Of a DNA stretch of 64,000 nt, positions 42,055 to 64,000 are shown piece by piece (the stretch's first letter is position 1; every line of letters begins with the position of its first letter). Location of the stretch: NCBI RefSeq assembly GCF_026914265.1, contig NC_069124.1:12913723-12977722 (forward strand), read 5' to 3'. The stretch is from Mya arenaria (Eukaryota; Mollusca; Bivalvia; Myida; Myidae). A program made the translations under genes and the position numbers. The notes below the pieces were generated by a model, which was not told the DNA's origin, made no database searches, and saw only the letters and a program-made list of their open reading frames with translations.

Positions 42055-44968
42055 TTCGTCGACAAAATATATAAATTAACAGATAATATTGACAAATTAC
42101 TAATTTTTATTCAGCTAAATTTGTTTTGGTTGCCATTTTGGATTCTGTGCGCATGCGTGAGCTCATTTGTCAAAACGAAAAAAAGAAAAACGGTTGCCAC
42201 ACGCTCATTCACTGAGTTATTAAACTTCAAGTAAGATAACAATTGTGTTTTAAGTAATAATGTGGGTTCAATGTCAAGGTTGAGAATTTACTGTTTATAC
42301 ACATAGCCATGTACTATTTAATATCAAGAAACAAAGCAGAAATGATAGGCCATAAATAAATAAGAGGACAGTGAAAGAATGTAAATTAGAAAAGTATTAA
42401 TCACCACAGCGACTAAAGCCGCTCCTGTTGAGCACGGCCGGTACAACCATAATAATCACCGGAGGTTTCTTACAACTCGACCCTAACCCTAGCCTTAATG
42501 GAAATAGTAAGGTTCCAAGTCTGGAGCTTGGACGATGGAGTACTTTAAGTAAATATATATTTTCGCATGACTGTATTTTTAAGCCAAAACTGTTCTTTCT
42601 TTTTTTAATATGTTAGCAGTTGATTTATTCATTATAAGCTTATCATATTTAAACTTAGTACGCTGTATGTCGTAGCGAATGTTTTTAAACATCTTATAAA
42701 GATGTTGGTTTATAAATAATTGACTTTTGGCGAATTATATAACTCGACATGCGCTCTCTCCCGTCACTTTAAAAAGCCTCAGAACAGGTTTATTTTTAAT
42801 TTATTATTAATGTAAAACTTATGAAATTACACTTACACCGACGATGGTTAGAAATAGGTATAAACTAAAGACAGAAATGTATTTTTTTTAACAAATCCAA
42901 GTGACATTTGCCTGAATTTCTCCTCATGATTTAATATTTACATCGTTAACCTCTTTGTCCTCGTGCAGAACTTATAGAATGAGTTATGCTTTTGGTTATT
43001 GAGGCTTCTTTATGTGAAGAATTGTGCTAATCTTAGCACGAAGTGCTAAATGAGAGCTATGGTGATCACACTGTATCCGTAGTCCGTCGTCAACATTTGG
43101 CTTCAAATCACGTCTTCTCTGAAACCACTTGGCCGATTTTGGACGAAAATTACTAGAAGCATTATGGCATTGGTCCCAAATGCTAAGCGGATGCCTAGCC
43201 CGCTTGTTCTTGAATACACATTAAGGGACTTGACCAGACTCCAACGCTAGGGATGAAAAAAAGGCCACCGCGAACAACTCCAAGGACGTATTGACCCGAG
43301 TCATTTAATGGGCAAGGCAGGCGTGCCCAATGGACAGGGTTAAAACAGCCATGGATAGGAATACAAAAGCCATGCACTTAACTATCAAAGCAAGGCAACG
43401 TTGCAATGAGCGCTGTGTGTCGTCCATGGACCCCGCGAAACCGGACGCTCAAGAAAAAGGCGAAGAAGAGTGTGGTTAATATCGCAAAGATACATTGATA
43501 ATATAATATATATATATATGCATATGACCAATTATAAAGTTTAAGTACAATGTTTTTAAAACTAGTTATAAAAACTCGCAGATGATGGCTGATCGGGCAG
43601 CAAGAGCTTGCCCTTGAGAGGAAGGGCTGATGACGAACCCAATGATTTATTTTTGGCAGTATAACGACTTAAAGTAAATGTAGTTAGCCAGAATATAGCA
43701 CCCCCCCCCCCCCGAATGACGGAACACTTATATCTATGCTAAGCCATATACCGTAATGATATGGTTAATAATATGTCCGAGATAACGCTATGCTGTAATT
43801 CCTTATGAATTGACGCCAGCAGATTACGGATAAAGTTATCCGCAAACGTGACCATCTTAAAATCAATAATAAAAACCATAATTAAGATTCAGACCATTCA
43901 TCACAATTGTCTGTGATGAATGCAGAATAACTAAATGCATGATCCCAGAATATCCGACTAAGCTAGCAGATAGGGGAAGGGAGATCAGTGCGCTTGAGAT
44001 CGAAAAAAGACAGCCTTAGCCTAAGGGCAGAACATTTTAGAAACGATCATTACTAAAACCAATGTATGCAAATTTAGGCGCATGCGTATAAGATACGTTT
44101 GATTTTTCAATGCATTATGGGACATTCATCATTTTGTTATCGTTGCATTTATTGGTCAGCTTTTGCAAATTTGCAATGTTTCTATTTTAACATCCAAACA
44201 GATGGCTGGTTACATATGACCTACTTGCGGATATCCGGGGGCCAAAACACTGCAGCCAGGTCAAGCTGGTTGTTTTCAAAACGTTTCAAGGAATATTTTC
44301 TGAATTTTTATTTCCAAAAGATTGCAAGATTGACTGTGATAAATGGTAAGACAACTTACGGGTGTATTATTTACTTCTGACTGATTTACTGTGAGGTTTC
44401 TATCCTACAGAGGGCTGTCAAGTCATTTTGAAGATGTTGATATTTCTTCAAAAAAACTAATTTTGTTTATATTTCTTCCCATTGATGCCGACTGTAAACA
44501 TTCATATTTCTGTCTATTTAAACCCACTAATTTCTCAGCTTATAGTATGGATTAAGTTCAACCCATGATTAATCAATAATAGGTATATATAAGGTCAGAA
44601 TTATGAGATCTGATCATCTCAAAGTGAGTGGTCTGGATAATTTCTTAACTACGTTAGCGTAAGTGTTCAAGACTATTTACCGTGGTAATGATTGCTGTTA
44701 CTGTGTTCTCGACATTCTGTAGACCTGGATTAAGCTGCAGGGTAGTGAATTTCACTTCCTAATTGGAATAAAAATTTAAACAGTCTATCTATCTCTGTTT
44801 AATCAATAATGTCATTAAAAATTACAATTGTGACAGTCCCACACTGACTGGTAATAAAAATTGCAATTGTTCGATTTTGTGGCATTATGTATTTCTTGGG
44901 GTTTGCTGTTATCGGTTTTTAGAAATTGCATAGTTTGTTATGGATTTTTCGAAGATTTGGAAATGTCA
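42055..44968. other. Spacer upstream of SLAIN
   Basis: It should hold the SLAIN promoter just right of 42054, but no core motif stands out. A truncated dispersed repeat at about 43020-43200 (GCTAATCTTAGCACGAAGTG, GATCACACTGTATCCGTAGT, CCGTCGTCAACATTTGG) resembles one common in bivalves. A 15-base C run lies near 43700. No coding exon was found. Confidence 0.5.
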
Positions 44969-44976
44969 TTTAAAAC

Positions 44977-47254
44977 GGGAGCAAGACAAATCAGCCCCTT
45001 ACCAAATCGGCCCCTAAGACATTTCGGCCCTGCCATTTCATCCCCATAATTAAAATGACTCGAGACATTTCGGCCCCTTAGTGATTTTTAACAGAGACAT
45101 TTCGGCCCCTTAATTTTATCTTATTTTTTATCTTGAGTATAAAGAAAAACATTGTAGGTCATCTTATAAATGTAAATGAGATCTGTAACTAAGTTGTAAA
45201 TAACATCTTTCAATTTACAAATAGACAAATATGTTCAGGGTTCGACACTAACCATTTTTCCAAGGGATCCCGAAGGGACACCAACATTTGAAATCAGGTG
45301 TCCCTTCATGAAATTAGGAGGCCCTTCCATTTTTTCCTTTTTTTTCATTACTTAACCTGTTTTAATAATAAATCTAACATGCACATACAGTGTCTTTTAA
45401 ACACCATATTATACATGTTTTCAACAGCATGTAATGACAAGTTAATAGTACAGTGTCAGACATATGAACCTCTGGCGATGGCAAGAGGAAGATATGGGTC
45501 TCCTAGTCAGTAGATTGGGTTCAAAAGCGGTAGAATGTCTAAGTCCCTTTTGTTTTCAGTCAAAAACAAAGATGGATACAATGTAAACAAAAGCTTGATG
45601 GTTGGTACTATTTTTAGATTTTCGTAAAATACCCATTAAATAAGTCATGGTTCAAGATCTTGTCATATGTCAGTGCTTTTGATTAAGAAACAGTTGGACT
45701 ATTACATCTGGCTTGTAAAAACTCAAGTTTATATTAAGTAGAGCCGCTGATCAATCAATCAGACTGCCCAACAGGTGTAGTGCATACTGGAAGAGCAGAC
45801 GACCGAAAAATTGTGTATGTTAATTTTTGCGCCAAAATGTCGTAAAATTTGTGATTGCAATTATAAAACTTTGGGAATTTTATTTCTATGTTGTTTCGAT
45901 CAAAGCATAAAACAAAAAATGTTGAATAGTAGGATTCCGGTATTTGTGCCGTAAATGTTAGTGTAACAACTCAAAGGTCGCATCATTAAGTCATCAAGGT
46001 TAGTAGTGTTGGCATCTTTTTTGGGCGGTTCTGACACATAAGCAAACTAATTCAACATAATTATTGTACCAATAATAAAAGTCTGTCACCTCTGACCTTG
46101 TTGATAATGTAAACAACAAAAGGGAAGTGTTAACCCGCATGAGCATTGTGAAATGACCTGTTTATTTATAGATTCATGACGTAACTATAGTCAAAAAGTC
46201 AGCCACACTTTCGCTTTAGTGTGTGCAACGTATTAATAATAATATCATTTTTGCATGCACTTTTAAGAAATTTAGGGGGACCTAAATTTATGTAATAAAT
46301 AAAAGAAACGCTATTTATTTATTGATGTTTAGCTTTTATCGGTCAAAATTTAAGTGTCCCGACGGAATACCGGACTTTGAAGTTCAGGTGTCCCTCCCGA
46401 AAAACTGGTGTCCTCGGGATCCCGGGACCCCGTTAGTGTCGAACACTGTATGCATGAAAAACATTGATATGACTGATATAAAAACTATAATTAAAATCTA
46501 AATAACTATTAACCCTGATTTTTTATATAAAATGTTAGAAAATCTAAGAAAGTTTTTATTTGTTATAACTGTTAATTATCAATTGATCATTAAAGACTTC
46601 AAAGAAAATGTGTCTTTGAACCATGCATTCTTTGCCAGGCAAACTGTAAGTGTTGTGGGTGTGAAAAAGACATTCAAAGATGTGTGAATGAATAATTGTC
46701 TTTAATTTGTTAATGTTATTTACAGTTGATTAAAGAAGATTTGAGTAATATAAACAACGGTTTTAAAATTGGGTACCATTTGATTTATGTTGGTGCCATC
46801 TACGGTGGGCGATAGGTGTTTGGTCAAGACTGATGTTAGACAATGGACATGTCATTATACATAATATTAGCAACATAGTTATGTATAATATTTAAAGATT
46901 ATTTAAAAAAAATGAAGTTTAAACATTTTTTCTTCAACTCTATTTCGTTTTATAAAAATATCTCGTGAATAAATCTTTACATGTTTTCAAGTGTACAGAT
47001 ATTTTCTTTAAATATATTTTTATCTATACCTTTTTATGCATGTATATAGCTTTGTCTATTAAAATAAAAAAATGAAATTACATGTTTTTTACTTATATTT
47101 AGAAAAAAATAATATATATATAAATAAGGGCCGAAACGTCTCGGTAATCAGGGGCCGAAACGTCTACGGGATGGGGACGATTTGGTAAGGGGCCTAAAAG
47201 GTAACCGTTTGAGCTAGGGGCCGATTTGGTAAGGGGCCGATTTGTCTGGTAGCC
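44977..47254. mobile_element. 2.3-kb hAT-like non-autonomous transposon containing a second element
   Basis: An 8-bp duplication, TTTAAAAC, flanks it exactly (44969-44976 and 47255-47262). The ends are GGGAGCAAGACAAATCAGCC and, inverted, GGCTACCAGACAAATCGGCC. Subterminal CATTTCGGCCCCT / GGGGCCGAAACGT words repeat several times at each end. An 8-bp target duplication fits hAT. No transposase is seen. A separate inverted-repeat element sits inside it. Confidence 0.8.
45236..46450. mobile_element. 1.2-kb inverted-repeat element nested in the hAT-like transposon
   Basis: It starts CAGGGTTCGACACTAACC and ends with the inverse of CAGTGTTCGACACTAACG. GGATCCCG and GGTGTCCCT pairs follow inside. CAGGG/CCCTG-type ends are typical of hAT. 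The target duplication is not clear. No transposase visible. Confidence 0.7.
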
Positions 47255-47724
47255 TTTAAAACCAGTCCATGCTCAGCATAAAGGTTCCAGAATCATTGTG
47301 CCTTATGCAGTGGTTAACTTGGTAATGTTCAGCAAAGGGAGGTAAATGTTGCATGATGTTTAACTAGTGGGGTATGCATTTTGTCATCTTCATTATACCG
47401 AATACATAGTTTAAAGATTATTCTTACTTTTAAGCGGTGTTTAACAGTTGACACATTACATCTTCATTAATTTATTACATCTGAAAGTAAAAAATGTTGA
47501 TCAGATGGACCCGAACTCCTTACTGTTTTAGTCCGACTGAGTTAAATAACATCAGCACCGACAGTTTTCACAATGTTTGCTTGTAAGGAGAAAATATCAA
47601 ACAATAACATTTTACATAACGGTCTTCACAAAGCAGTTACAACTTTTGTGCGCTAAGTTTAAACAGTTTAAAGATTTTGTATGAATTTGTTTCAATCAGA
47701 CTTTAATACATACATAATTTACAG

Positions 47725-57205
<9,481 letters not shown>

Positions 57206-57851
57206 CAGCAAAGCTCGTCAGCAGGGATCAAGCTAGGATGAAAAGAATGATCTACGCATAATGCAATACAATTCAAAGCCATTATTTCTACTTATGGTGC
57301 AAGGATAAACTGTTCTGTCAGTATCAGAATGGAGAATGTTCAATTGACACTTAGACAAAAGAAAAAACAGGGTTTGATGGCAAATCAACTCTTTCTAGTA
57401 TAGTTAAAAAATCTCTGTTTTATAACTGGGAGTAATTTTCACTTGCTTATGAGACAATAATCATCATCGCTCTTGCTTGATCATACTTGTTCATCATTCT
57501 ACACCAGTATTACCTAAAACATGTTATAGACTTTGTGGCATTATACATTGGCAGTCTATTCTCTTGACTACAGATTTTTCCAGAAGTATTTTTGTTGATG
57601 CAAAATTTAATTTAACAAATACACTTTTGGTTACACTCTGTTGTTGTTTGAGATTCTGTTTTGCCATTTGCCCTTAAAAATAAACATTTGGCCAATTGTT
57701 CAAAACCATGTCATCATTAGGGTTGTTAACTTTTAAATATTTACGGCCCTGAAAGTGTCATGGATACACTTATGATCTGCAGTATTTGTAACAAGATTTC
57801 AGGCAATGTTTCAGCTGTATGTATAAAATATTTAATGGTTAAAAGTTAACA

Positions 57852-57892
<41 letters not shown>

Positions 57893-57910
57893 ATTGTTAA
57901 CTTGAATAAA
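57206..57910 (+). other. 3' UTR of the MBTD1-like gene with candidate poly(A) signals
   Basis: AATAAA occurs at 57679-57684 and 57905-57910. A (GAT)n tract of about 13 triplets lies at 57852-57892 between them. Which signal is used cannot be told. Confidence 0.5.
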
Positions 57911-60814
57911 GTCCTGAATAATTGGCCTTATATAATTATGCATACATGTGCTGTAACAGCCAAGTGTTCAATTGTTGGTTATATAGTTATTTGTTTCCAT
58001 TGTTCTTTATATTTAATCATGAGAAGTATTTTGGTAGTTAAGTGTATGTAAGAAATGTTACTTGTCCCTGTAAAGGCAAGCTTGTTTATAATACATGTAA
58101 ATTGATCTCTGAATCCTGAGGGCACTAGAAATAGAGACCACACAAGATGGAGTTAGGTGCCAGCAGAAAGCCAGAAACCATCAGCTTTATGCTTTGGTAA
58201 CAAAACATTGTATTACATGCATGTACATCTTTAAAAGTTAAATTATGTAATTAACACAGTCTTTAAGATGCACTCTCACAGATAAGACCATTTTATCATA
58301 TATTTTTTGTCTTTGAATGAGCCAATTTTTGTGTGAATGTCAGGAAACCAGTGATACAAGACTGCTGACAAAAAATCAGATCACAGTTGTTCATATTTAC
58401 GGTGAAAAATTGATGCATTATATTGGCTCATTCCAAGACGAATCAAAACGGTCAATCTGTGAGAGTGCAGCTTTAACATAGATTTCCTGAAGAGCAAATG
58501 AAAGAAAATGGACAAGTTTGAACATATTAATGCACTGTTTTTTTCAATTCATGTACCTCTCATCAATTTAACAAAACATGAATTCTTGAACAATGAGATA
58601 CAAGTATGTTGTGTGTAGGATGTTGGCACTGAACTCTGTTGTGTGGGTAGAAAGTTTTGTAACTGTTTCTTGTTAGATGTTTTTCAAGTGATCTCATCCT
58701 ATCTACAAAAATAGATAGCTTGTAAATAGATGTATGTACACTGTATAGACAACAAATAATGTTTGTTACTTTTTCTTTAATTGCTTTTGTTTCCTGCTTA
58801 AAACTGATATGCTCTGCAACAATATTCTCATAATTTAAAGAATTGGGAAATGTTCTTTTCTCACTTAATTATCTGGAAATGACCAACAATAACCCAGTTT
58901 TATTATTGTTGTTTATGATGTTTATGTTTTTGTTTTTTTTGTTGTAGGTATTTTTTACAACTGTAGTATAATGGTGCATTTGTTCTCATATTGCATTGAT
59001 ATTCAAAGGCAGCTATCATGTGTTTATGTTCTTGTTAATGAGGCATTGTAATGACTAAGCAATCGAGGGCTTGGAGACTCACTGACATTACTCCTATTCT
59101 TTATATGGAGTTATTACTATCTTGACTGAGCCCTCAATAGAGTGCTTTTGCAGTAAAATGCTTGTCAATTGTCAATTATTGCCATAAAGACTTCTACTTG
59201 ATTGCTTCTTTGAAAGTAACTTTGTTTCTTTGAAAGTAACTTTGTTTATTTTATACATGTATATCCGAGGATAGTACTATTTACATTCTTACACTATTTT
59301 TATGATAATCACGATGATCTGATTTTCATATAGTGAAATCCAGATTAAGTTAAAAATTGGGCTGAATGAAATAAGGTACTAAAGCTAGTTATACCGTACT
59401 TTAAAACCTTCTAAAAATTGGTGCCCGAGTTCCTCGACATTTTGATTTTTGGTGTGTTATAATCTGTGTACAAATCTAACGCGATATTTTTATCACACTA
59501 AGGCAATGGACTTGTCTTTTTATGAGTAAGTTACAAAATAATTCTAAAGTTTAACAAACCCTGCATTAGTGACTTGACCTAATCCAGGCTAATTTGCTGT
59601 TCATGTCATTAGTAACCAGTGACGAAAATATCGCACACATTTTATTTGAAAGATTATAATAGCATGTAAACCTTCTTGATTTTTATTTATGATGCATGGC
59701 TTTATTGTACATGTATTACTGCACTTGTTTGGGGATACATTGCAGCATTATGTTGTTCAGTAAAAAATGTTTGTACCCCTTGCCTTCTTTGTTTGTTTTT
59801 TATTTGGTCCACTTCTCAATCCTCAACTGCCTGCCTTTTGCCCCCACAACCTGGCTTCCGCTGGTCATCACAGCGCCTGGTTGTACTTCCGTCTTCAGAA
59901 GGTCAGTCACTTGACTGTTTGGTACTACTAGATTTCCGTAGCACAGCACAGGTCTGGTTCCCCATGTAGAAGATTGAAGCTGTCATTGGTCGTGAAATTG
60001 CAAGGCCATTTTTGGGGGGATGGGGATGAAAGGGTTCTAAATGAATAAGCCAATAAAACCTTTTCCTCTTTCTCTTAAATTGTTAGCGCTATTTGATTAA
60101 AACATACCTGCTTAGGCTGCTGATGTCATGCATAATCATAATGATGAAGGCTACACACCACCTACATTGATAATGGAACGAAACCTAGCTCATTTTTTCG
60201 AAAGTTGTGTATATTGAAGCCAAGGGTTTAGTGGACTGTTCATTTGATTTACACACCAGGACTGGCTATGATATAGTGGATTCCGATTGCTATTTGCTAG
60301 CCGCAGATTTTCAAACCCACCTACAATCTAGGTGATGGGATTATTGTGACAAGTGTTGTCTTGTATTTGATAATTATGACTCTGCATGACTGATATCAAA
60401 TTTAGTGGATTTTTAAGAAGTATGTTAAATATGGGAAAACTGGTTCTTATTTAGCGTGCAGGGTTCCTTAAAAGACATGCCCAGCATGTCTCATAGGACA
60501 TTAACATTATGTAGTAGGTTGAAAAATTTAGTGAAATCATGGCACATATAGTTCTCTTTTCAACCTCTGTAGTTATTCTATAAGACCTTTCTACAATTTG
60601 TGCAAGGTGCCGATTTTTAATGGCCTGGCTTAATTATCCTCTTGGATTAGAATTATTTAAGGAGACAAAAAATGCATGAATGATTTCATTGAGAAGAGAT
60701 GCAACAAAACAAATCTTCTGTACAAACTGACCATGGATGCACTGGTGTATCCCCTAGGGTAACAGATGATATGTAATTGTTACTTCTCCAGGGTCGTTAA
60801 ATAAATATTGTATC
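57911..60814. other. Spacer downstream of the MBTD1-like gene
   Basis: AT-rich with no supported exon. It contains the MITE at 58267-58471 and a short perfect duplication, TTTCTTTGAAAGTAACTTTG-like, at 59207-59245. Confidence 0.45.
58267..58471. mobile_element. MITE, GCTGCACTCTCACAG family, copy 3
   Basis: Left end GATGCACTCTCACAGAT, right end ATCTGTGAGAGTGCAGC, flanked by TTTAA on both sides (58262-58266 and 58472-58476). Shorter than the other two copies. Confidence 0.8.
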
Positions 60815-63520
60815 TCACATTATCAATGAGTACTTCCAAGTTCCACATACCCCATCAGTTTGATTTTATGGTCCGTCAGACAACATCACACTCAAATCCG
60901 CACATACTTATGATGCAGGTTGGTCATGACCAGAAAATAGCCCCTATTGATTTTGAGATCAGTAGGTAGAAGTCCTGGTAAAAAAGCAGTTTCCGTTCAA
61001 TAACCGTAGATCCTTTGTATCAAGAAACTTCATAATTGGAATGCGTGTTGGTCATGACTAGTAGATGACCCCTATTGATTCTGAGATCAGTAGGTCAAAG
61101 TTCAAGGTGAATCGGGTTAAAAACTATGTTGTGACGACCTTGAGCTGAAAAATGGCTTCCGCTCAATAACTACAGAACGCTTTCACCTATGAAATTCATA
61201 CTAAGTATGCCAATTGGTCAACACTAGAAGATGATCCCTACTGATTTTGAGAAACAAATTTCCAAGGTCACAGGTAAAAAAAACGGCTTCTGCTCAAAAA
61301 CGCTTGCACCCAGGAACTTCATATTTGGTATACCAGTTGGTCTCGACTAGTAGATGTCCCCTAATGATTTTGATGCCAGGAGGTTAAAGGTCAAGGTCCT
61401 CAAGGGGAAAGAAGCTTTCTGCTCAGTAACTAAAGAACGCTTGCACCCAGGAACTTCATACTTGGTATGCAAGTCAGTCATGATTAGTAGATGACCCCTA
61501 CTGATGTTCAGGTCAGTAGGTCAAGGTCACAGTGCTCTTCAGGTGAAAAATAATTTGTTGGTCACCAGTCCTTATGTCACATTTAGTTACCGCTTATTAT
61601 TTGTCAGCTACCACCACACAATGGGAGAAACAAGCTCTTTTCAATAAAGCAATCTCTACTTCTCAACTAAAATGACTAGAACTTAGCTAAACCATTGTCA
61701 ACATTATTTAATTATGTTTCAAACAAAACTAGAGATTGCTTTTTTAAAATATATACTTACTGCTGTAGAGAAGAAAGTGTTGTTGATCAATCTTGGAAAA
61801 TGTAAACAAAGTTTGTATTGTACGAAGTTCCTTGGCGCCAGCGTTATTCAATTATTGATTGGAAACCATTTTTCAGCTCAAGGTCATCGTGACCTTGACC
61901 TTTGACCTACTGATCACAAAATCAATAGGGGTCATCTACATGACCAACTTGCATACCAAGTATGAAGTTCCTGGGTGCAAGCGTTCTTTAGTTACTGAGC
62001 GGTAACCATTTCTTCACCTCAAGGTCATGGTGACCTTGACCTTTGACCTACTGGTCTCAAAATCAATAGGGGCCATCTACTAGTCATGAACAACTAGCAT
62101 ACCAAGTATGAAGTTCCTGGACCCAAAGGATCTTTAGATATTGAGCGGAAACTGTTTCTTCACCTCAAGGTCATGGCGACCTTGACCTTTGACCTACTGC
62201 TCTCAAAGTCAATAGGGGTTATCTACTAGTCATGACCAACTAGCATACCAAGTATGAAGTTCCTGGGTGCAAGCGTTCTTTAGTTACTGAGCGGTAACCA
62301 TTTCTTCACCTCAAGGTCACGGTGACCTTGACCTACTGGTCTCAAAATCAATAGGAGTCATCTACTAGTCATGACCAACTAGCATACCAAGTATAAAGTT
62401 CCTGGGTACAAGCGTTCTTTAGTTATTGAGCAGAAACCATTTTTAAGCTTAAGGTCACCGCCAACATATCGTTTTTTACCTGAAGGTAACCTTGACCTTT
62501 GACCTTTTGATCTCAAAATCAATAGGGGTCATCTACTAGTCATGAACAACTAGCATACCAAGTATGAAGTTCCTGGACCCAAAAGATCTTTAGTTATTGT
62601 GCAGAAACCGTTTCTTCACTTCAAGGTCCAGGCGACCTTGACCTTTGACCTACTGATCTCAAAGTCTATAGGGGTCATCTACTAGTCATGACCAACTAGC
62701 ATACCAAGTATGAAGTTCCTGGGTGCAAGCGTTCTTCTACTAGTCATGACCAAGTAGCATACCAAGTATAAAGTTCCTGGGTACAAGTGTTCTTTAGTTA
62801 TTGAGCAGAAACCATTTTTAAGCTTAAGGTCACTGCCAACATATCGTTTTTTAGCTGATGGTAACCTTGACCTTTGGATCTCAAAATCAATAGGGGTCAT
62901 CTACTAGTCATGAACAACTAGCATACCAAGTATGAAGTTCCTGGACCCAAAGGAACTTTAGTTATTGAGCGGAAACCGTTTCTTCACCTCAAGGTCACAG
63001 CGACCTTGACCTTTGACCTAGTGGTCTCAAAATCAATAGGGGTCATCTACTAGTCATGACCAACTAGCATACCAAGTATAAAGTTCCTGGGTACAAGTGT
63101 TCTTTAGTTATTGAGCAGAAACCATTTTTAAGCTTCAGGTCACTGCCAACATATCGTTTTTTAGCTGATGGTAACCTTGACCTTTGACCTTTTGATCTCA
63201 AAATCAATAGGGGTCATCTACTAGTCATGAACAACTAGCATACCAAGTATGAAGTTCCTGGACCCAAAGGATCTTTAGTTATTTAGCGGAAACCGTTTAT
63301 TCACCTCAAGGTCACGGCGAACTTCACCTTTGACCTAGTGATCTCAAAATCAATAGGGGTCATCTACTAGTCATGACCAACTAGCATACCAAGTATAAAG
63401 TTCCTGGGTACAAGCATTCTTTAGTTATTGAGCGGAAACGAAGTGTGACGTACGGACTGACGGACGGACTGACAGACAGGGCAAAAACAATAAGTCTCCC
63501 CATGAATGGGGGAGACATAA
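60815..63520. repeat. Large inverted repeat array carrying GGTCA half-sites
   Basis: The right part (about 61870-63440) is a tandem array of about 150-170-bp units with TCAATAGGGGTCATCTACTA, AGCATACCAAGTATGAAGTT and CTCAAGGTCA...TGACCTTGACC blocks. The left part (about 60850-61560) holds the same unit in reverse orientation (GTAGATGACCCCTATTGATT), so the whole is a loose palindrome centred near 61700. The right end has CGGACTGACGGACGGACTGA then a CCCCATGAATGGGG hairpin. No coding capacity. Confidence 0.85.
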
Positions 63521-64000
63521 TAATTTGCAAAAGAATTAAAGTTCACGAGTGTATTTTGTTTTAAACGATTCCTGTATTCACATACCAGTATGTTTTTTTG
63601 CTTTCAACCAGCCATAATCAATGTTGACAATTTTATCAACTATTGATCCTGCCATGGCTTTAGCATCACACGACAGCACGGTGTCTGATTTTAATTCATC
63701 TAAGACGTCCCCAACTATCATCTCATCAAGGAGGATTCAAATAATTTGTCAAAGCGTTTGATTGAATTTTTACTACTTTTTTCATCCTCATTTCTTGACA
63801 TTTTTATACTGGGCAATCAACAGAAAGCTTTTATAGTCAAATGCTGCAATCTCCATTAATTTTCACTTTGCTTTTGGAAAAAAATTGTCAATCGTGGAAT
63901 TGATGATCTTTTTATTGACCGAGGTTAAATAAGTTGACTTAAATCGAGTTCACCAAATAGACGAAGTGAGTTTCCAATTTTTATTCTTAATTCATTTACC
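63521..64000. other. Window end; possible - strand exon
   Basis: On the - strand about 48 codons are open from about 63722 to 63580 (MIVGDVLDELKSDTVLSCDA, then KAMAGSIVDKIVNIDYGWL), with a GTATGT donor-like site near the end. No acceptor or homologue was recognised. It may be part of a gene extending past the window or chance. Confidence 0.2.

Noticed and set aside
59676-59969. 97-codon frame downstream of the MBTD1-like gene
   Set aside because: No recognised homology, low-complexity hydrophobic start, no splice or start support; probably chance.

Overview
The window reads as an animal nuclear genome, most likely a bivalve mollusc. Its protein-coding genes are split by many short GT-AG introns, the DNA is AT-rich, and it is crowded with short inverted-repeat DNA transposons and tandem arrays. 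Some repeat families look like those common in bivalve genomes. The bivalve call is an inference from gene sequence and repeat style, not from a species marker.

Layout, left to right. (1) 1-5399, + strand: the last 11 coding exons of a WDR17 orthologue, followed by a 3' array made of decayed copies of its own last exon. (2) 5400-8468: repeat-rich spacer with palindromic elements and a 55/49-bp tandem array. (3) 8469-10256, + strand: a three-exon MIF-family gene. (4) 11382-15346, - strand: a complete six-exon alpha-galactosidase (GLA/NAGA family, GLA-like active site), convergent with MIF. (5) 16558-19657, - strand: a fragment of a PAS-domain kinase (PASK) holding only the C-lobe and an acidic tail. 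It is interrupted by a 31-bp minisatellite and damaged by a 26-bp tandem duplication. (6) 20.7-28.5 kb: repeats and AT-rich DNA. (7) 28506-42054, - strand: a complete nine-exon SLAIN gene for a microtubule plus-end protein, with a 2.2-kb TA-flanked transposon in intron 1 and an array of decayed copies of one of its exons. (8) 42-47.7 kb: spacer with one inverted-repeat transposon nested inside another. (9) 47725-57205, + strand: an MBTD1-like Polycomb-type gene with an FCS zinc finger, four MBT repeats and a C-terminal SAM domain. (10) 57.2-64 kb: 3' UTR and spacer ending in a large inverted array of units carrying nuclear-receptor-type half-sites.

The genes belong to unrelated pathways (intraflagellar-transport-like WD protein, cytokine/tautomerase, lysosomal glycosidase, metabolic kinase, microtubule regulator, chromatin reader) and show no sign of working together.

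The most striking pattern is that several tandem arrays and duplications start at exon edges: the WDR17 stop exon, a WDR17 splice donor, a SLAIN internal exon, a GLA donor, the PASK fragment exon and an exon-like segment at 20.7 kb. All gene models were built by hand from splice phase and remembered family sequences; no alignment or database search was run.
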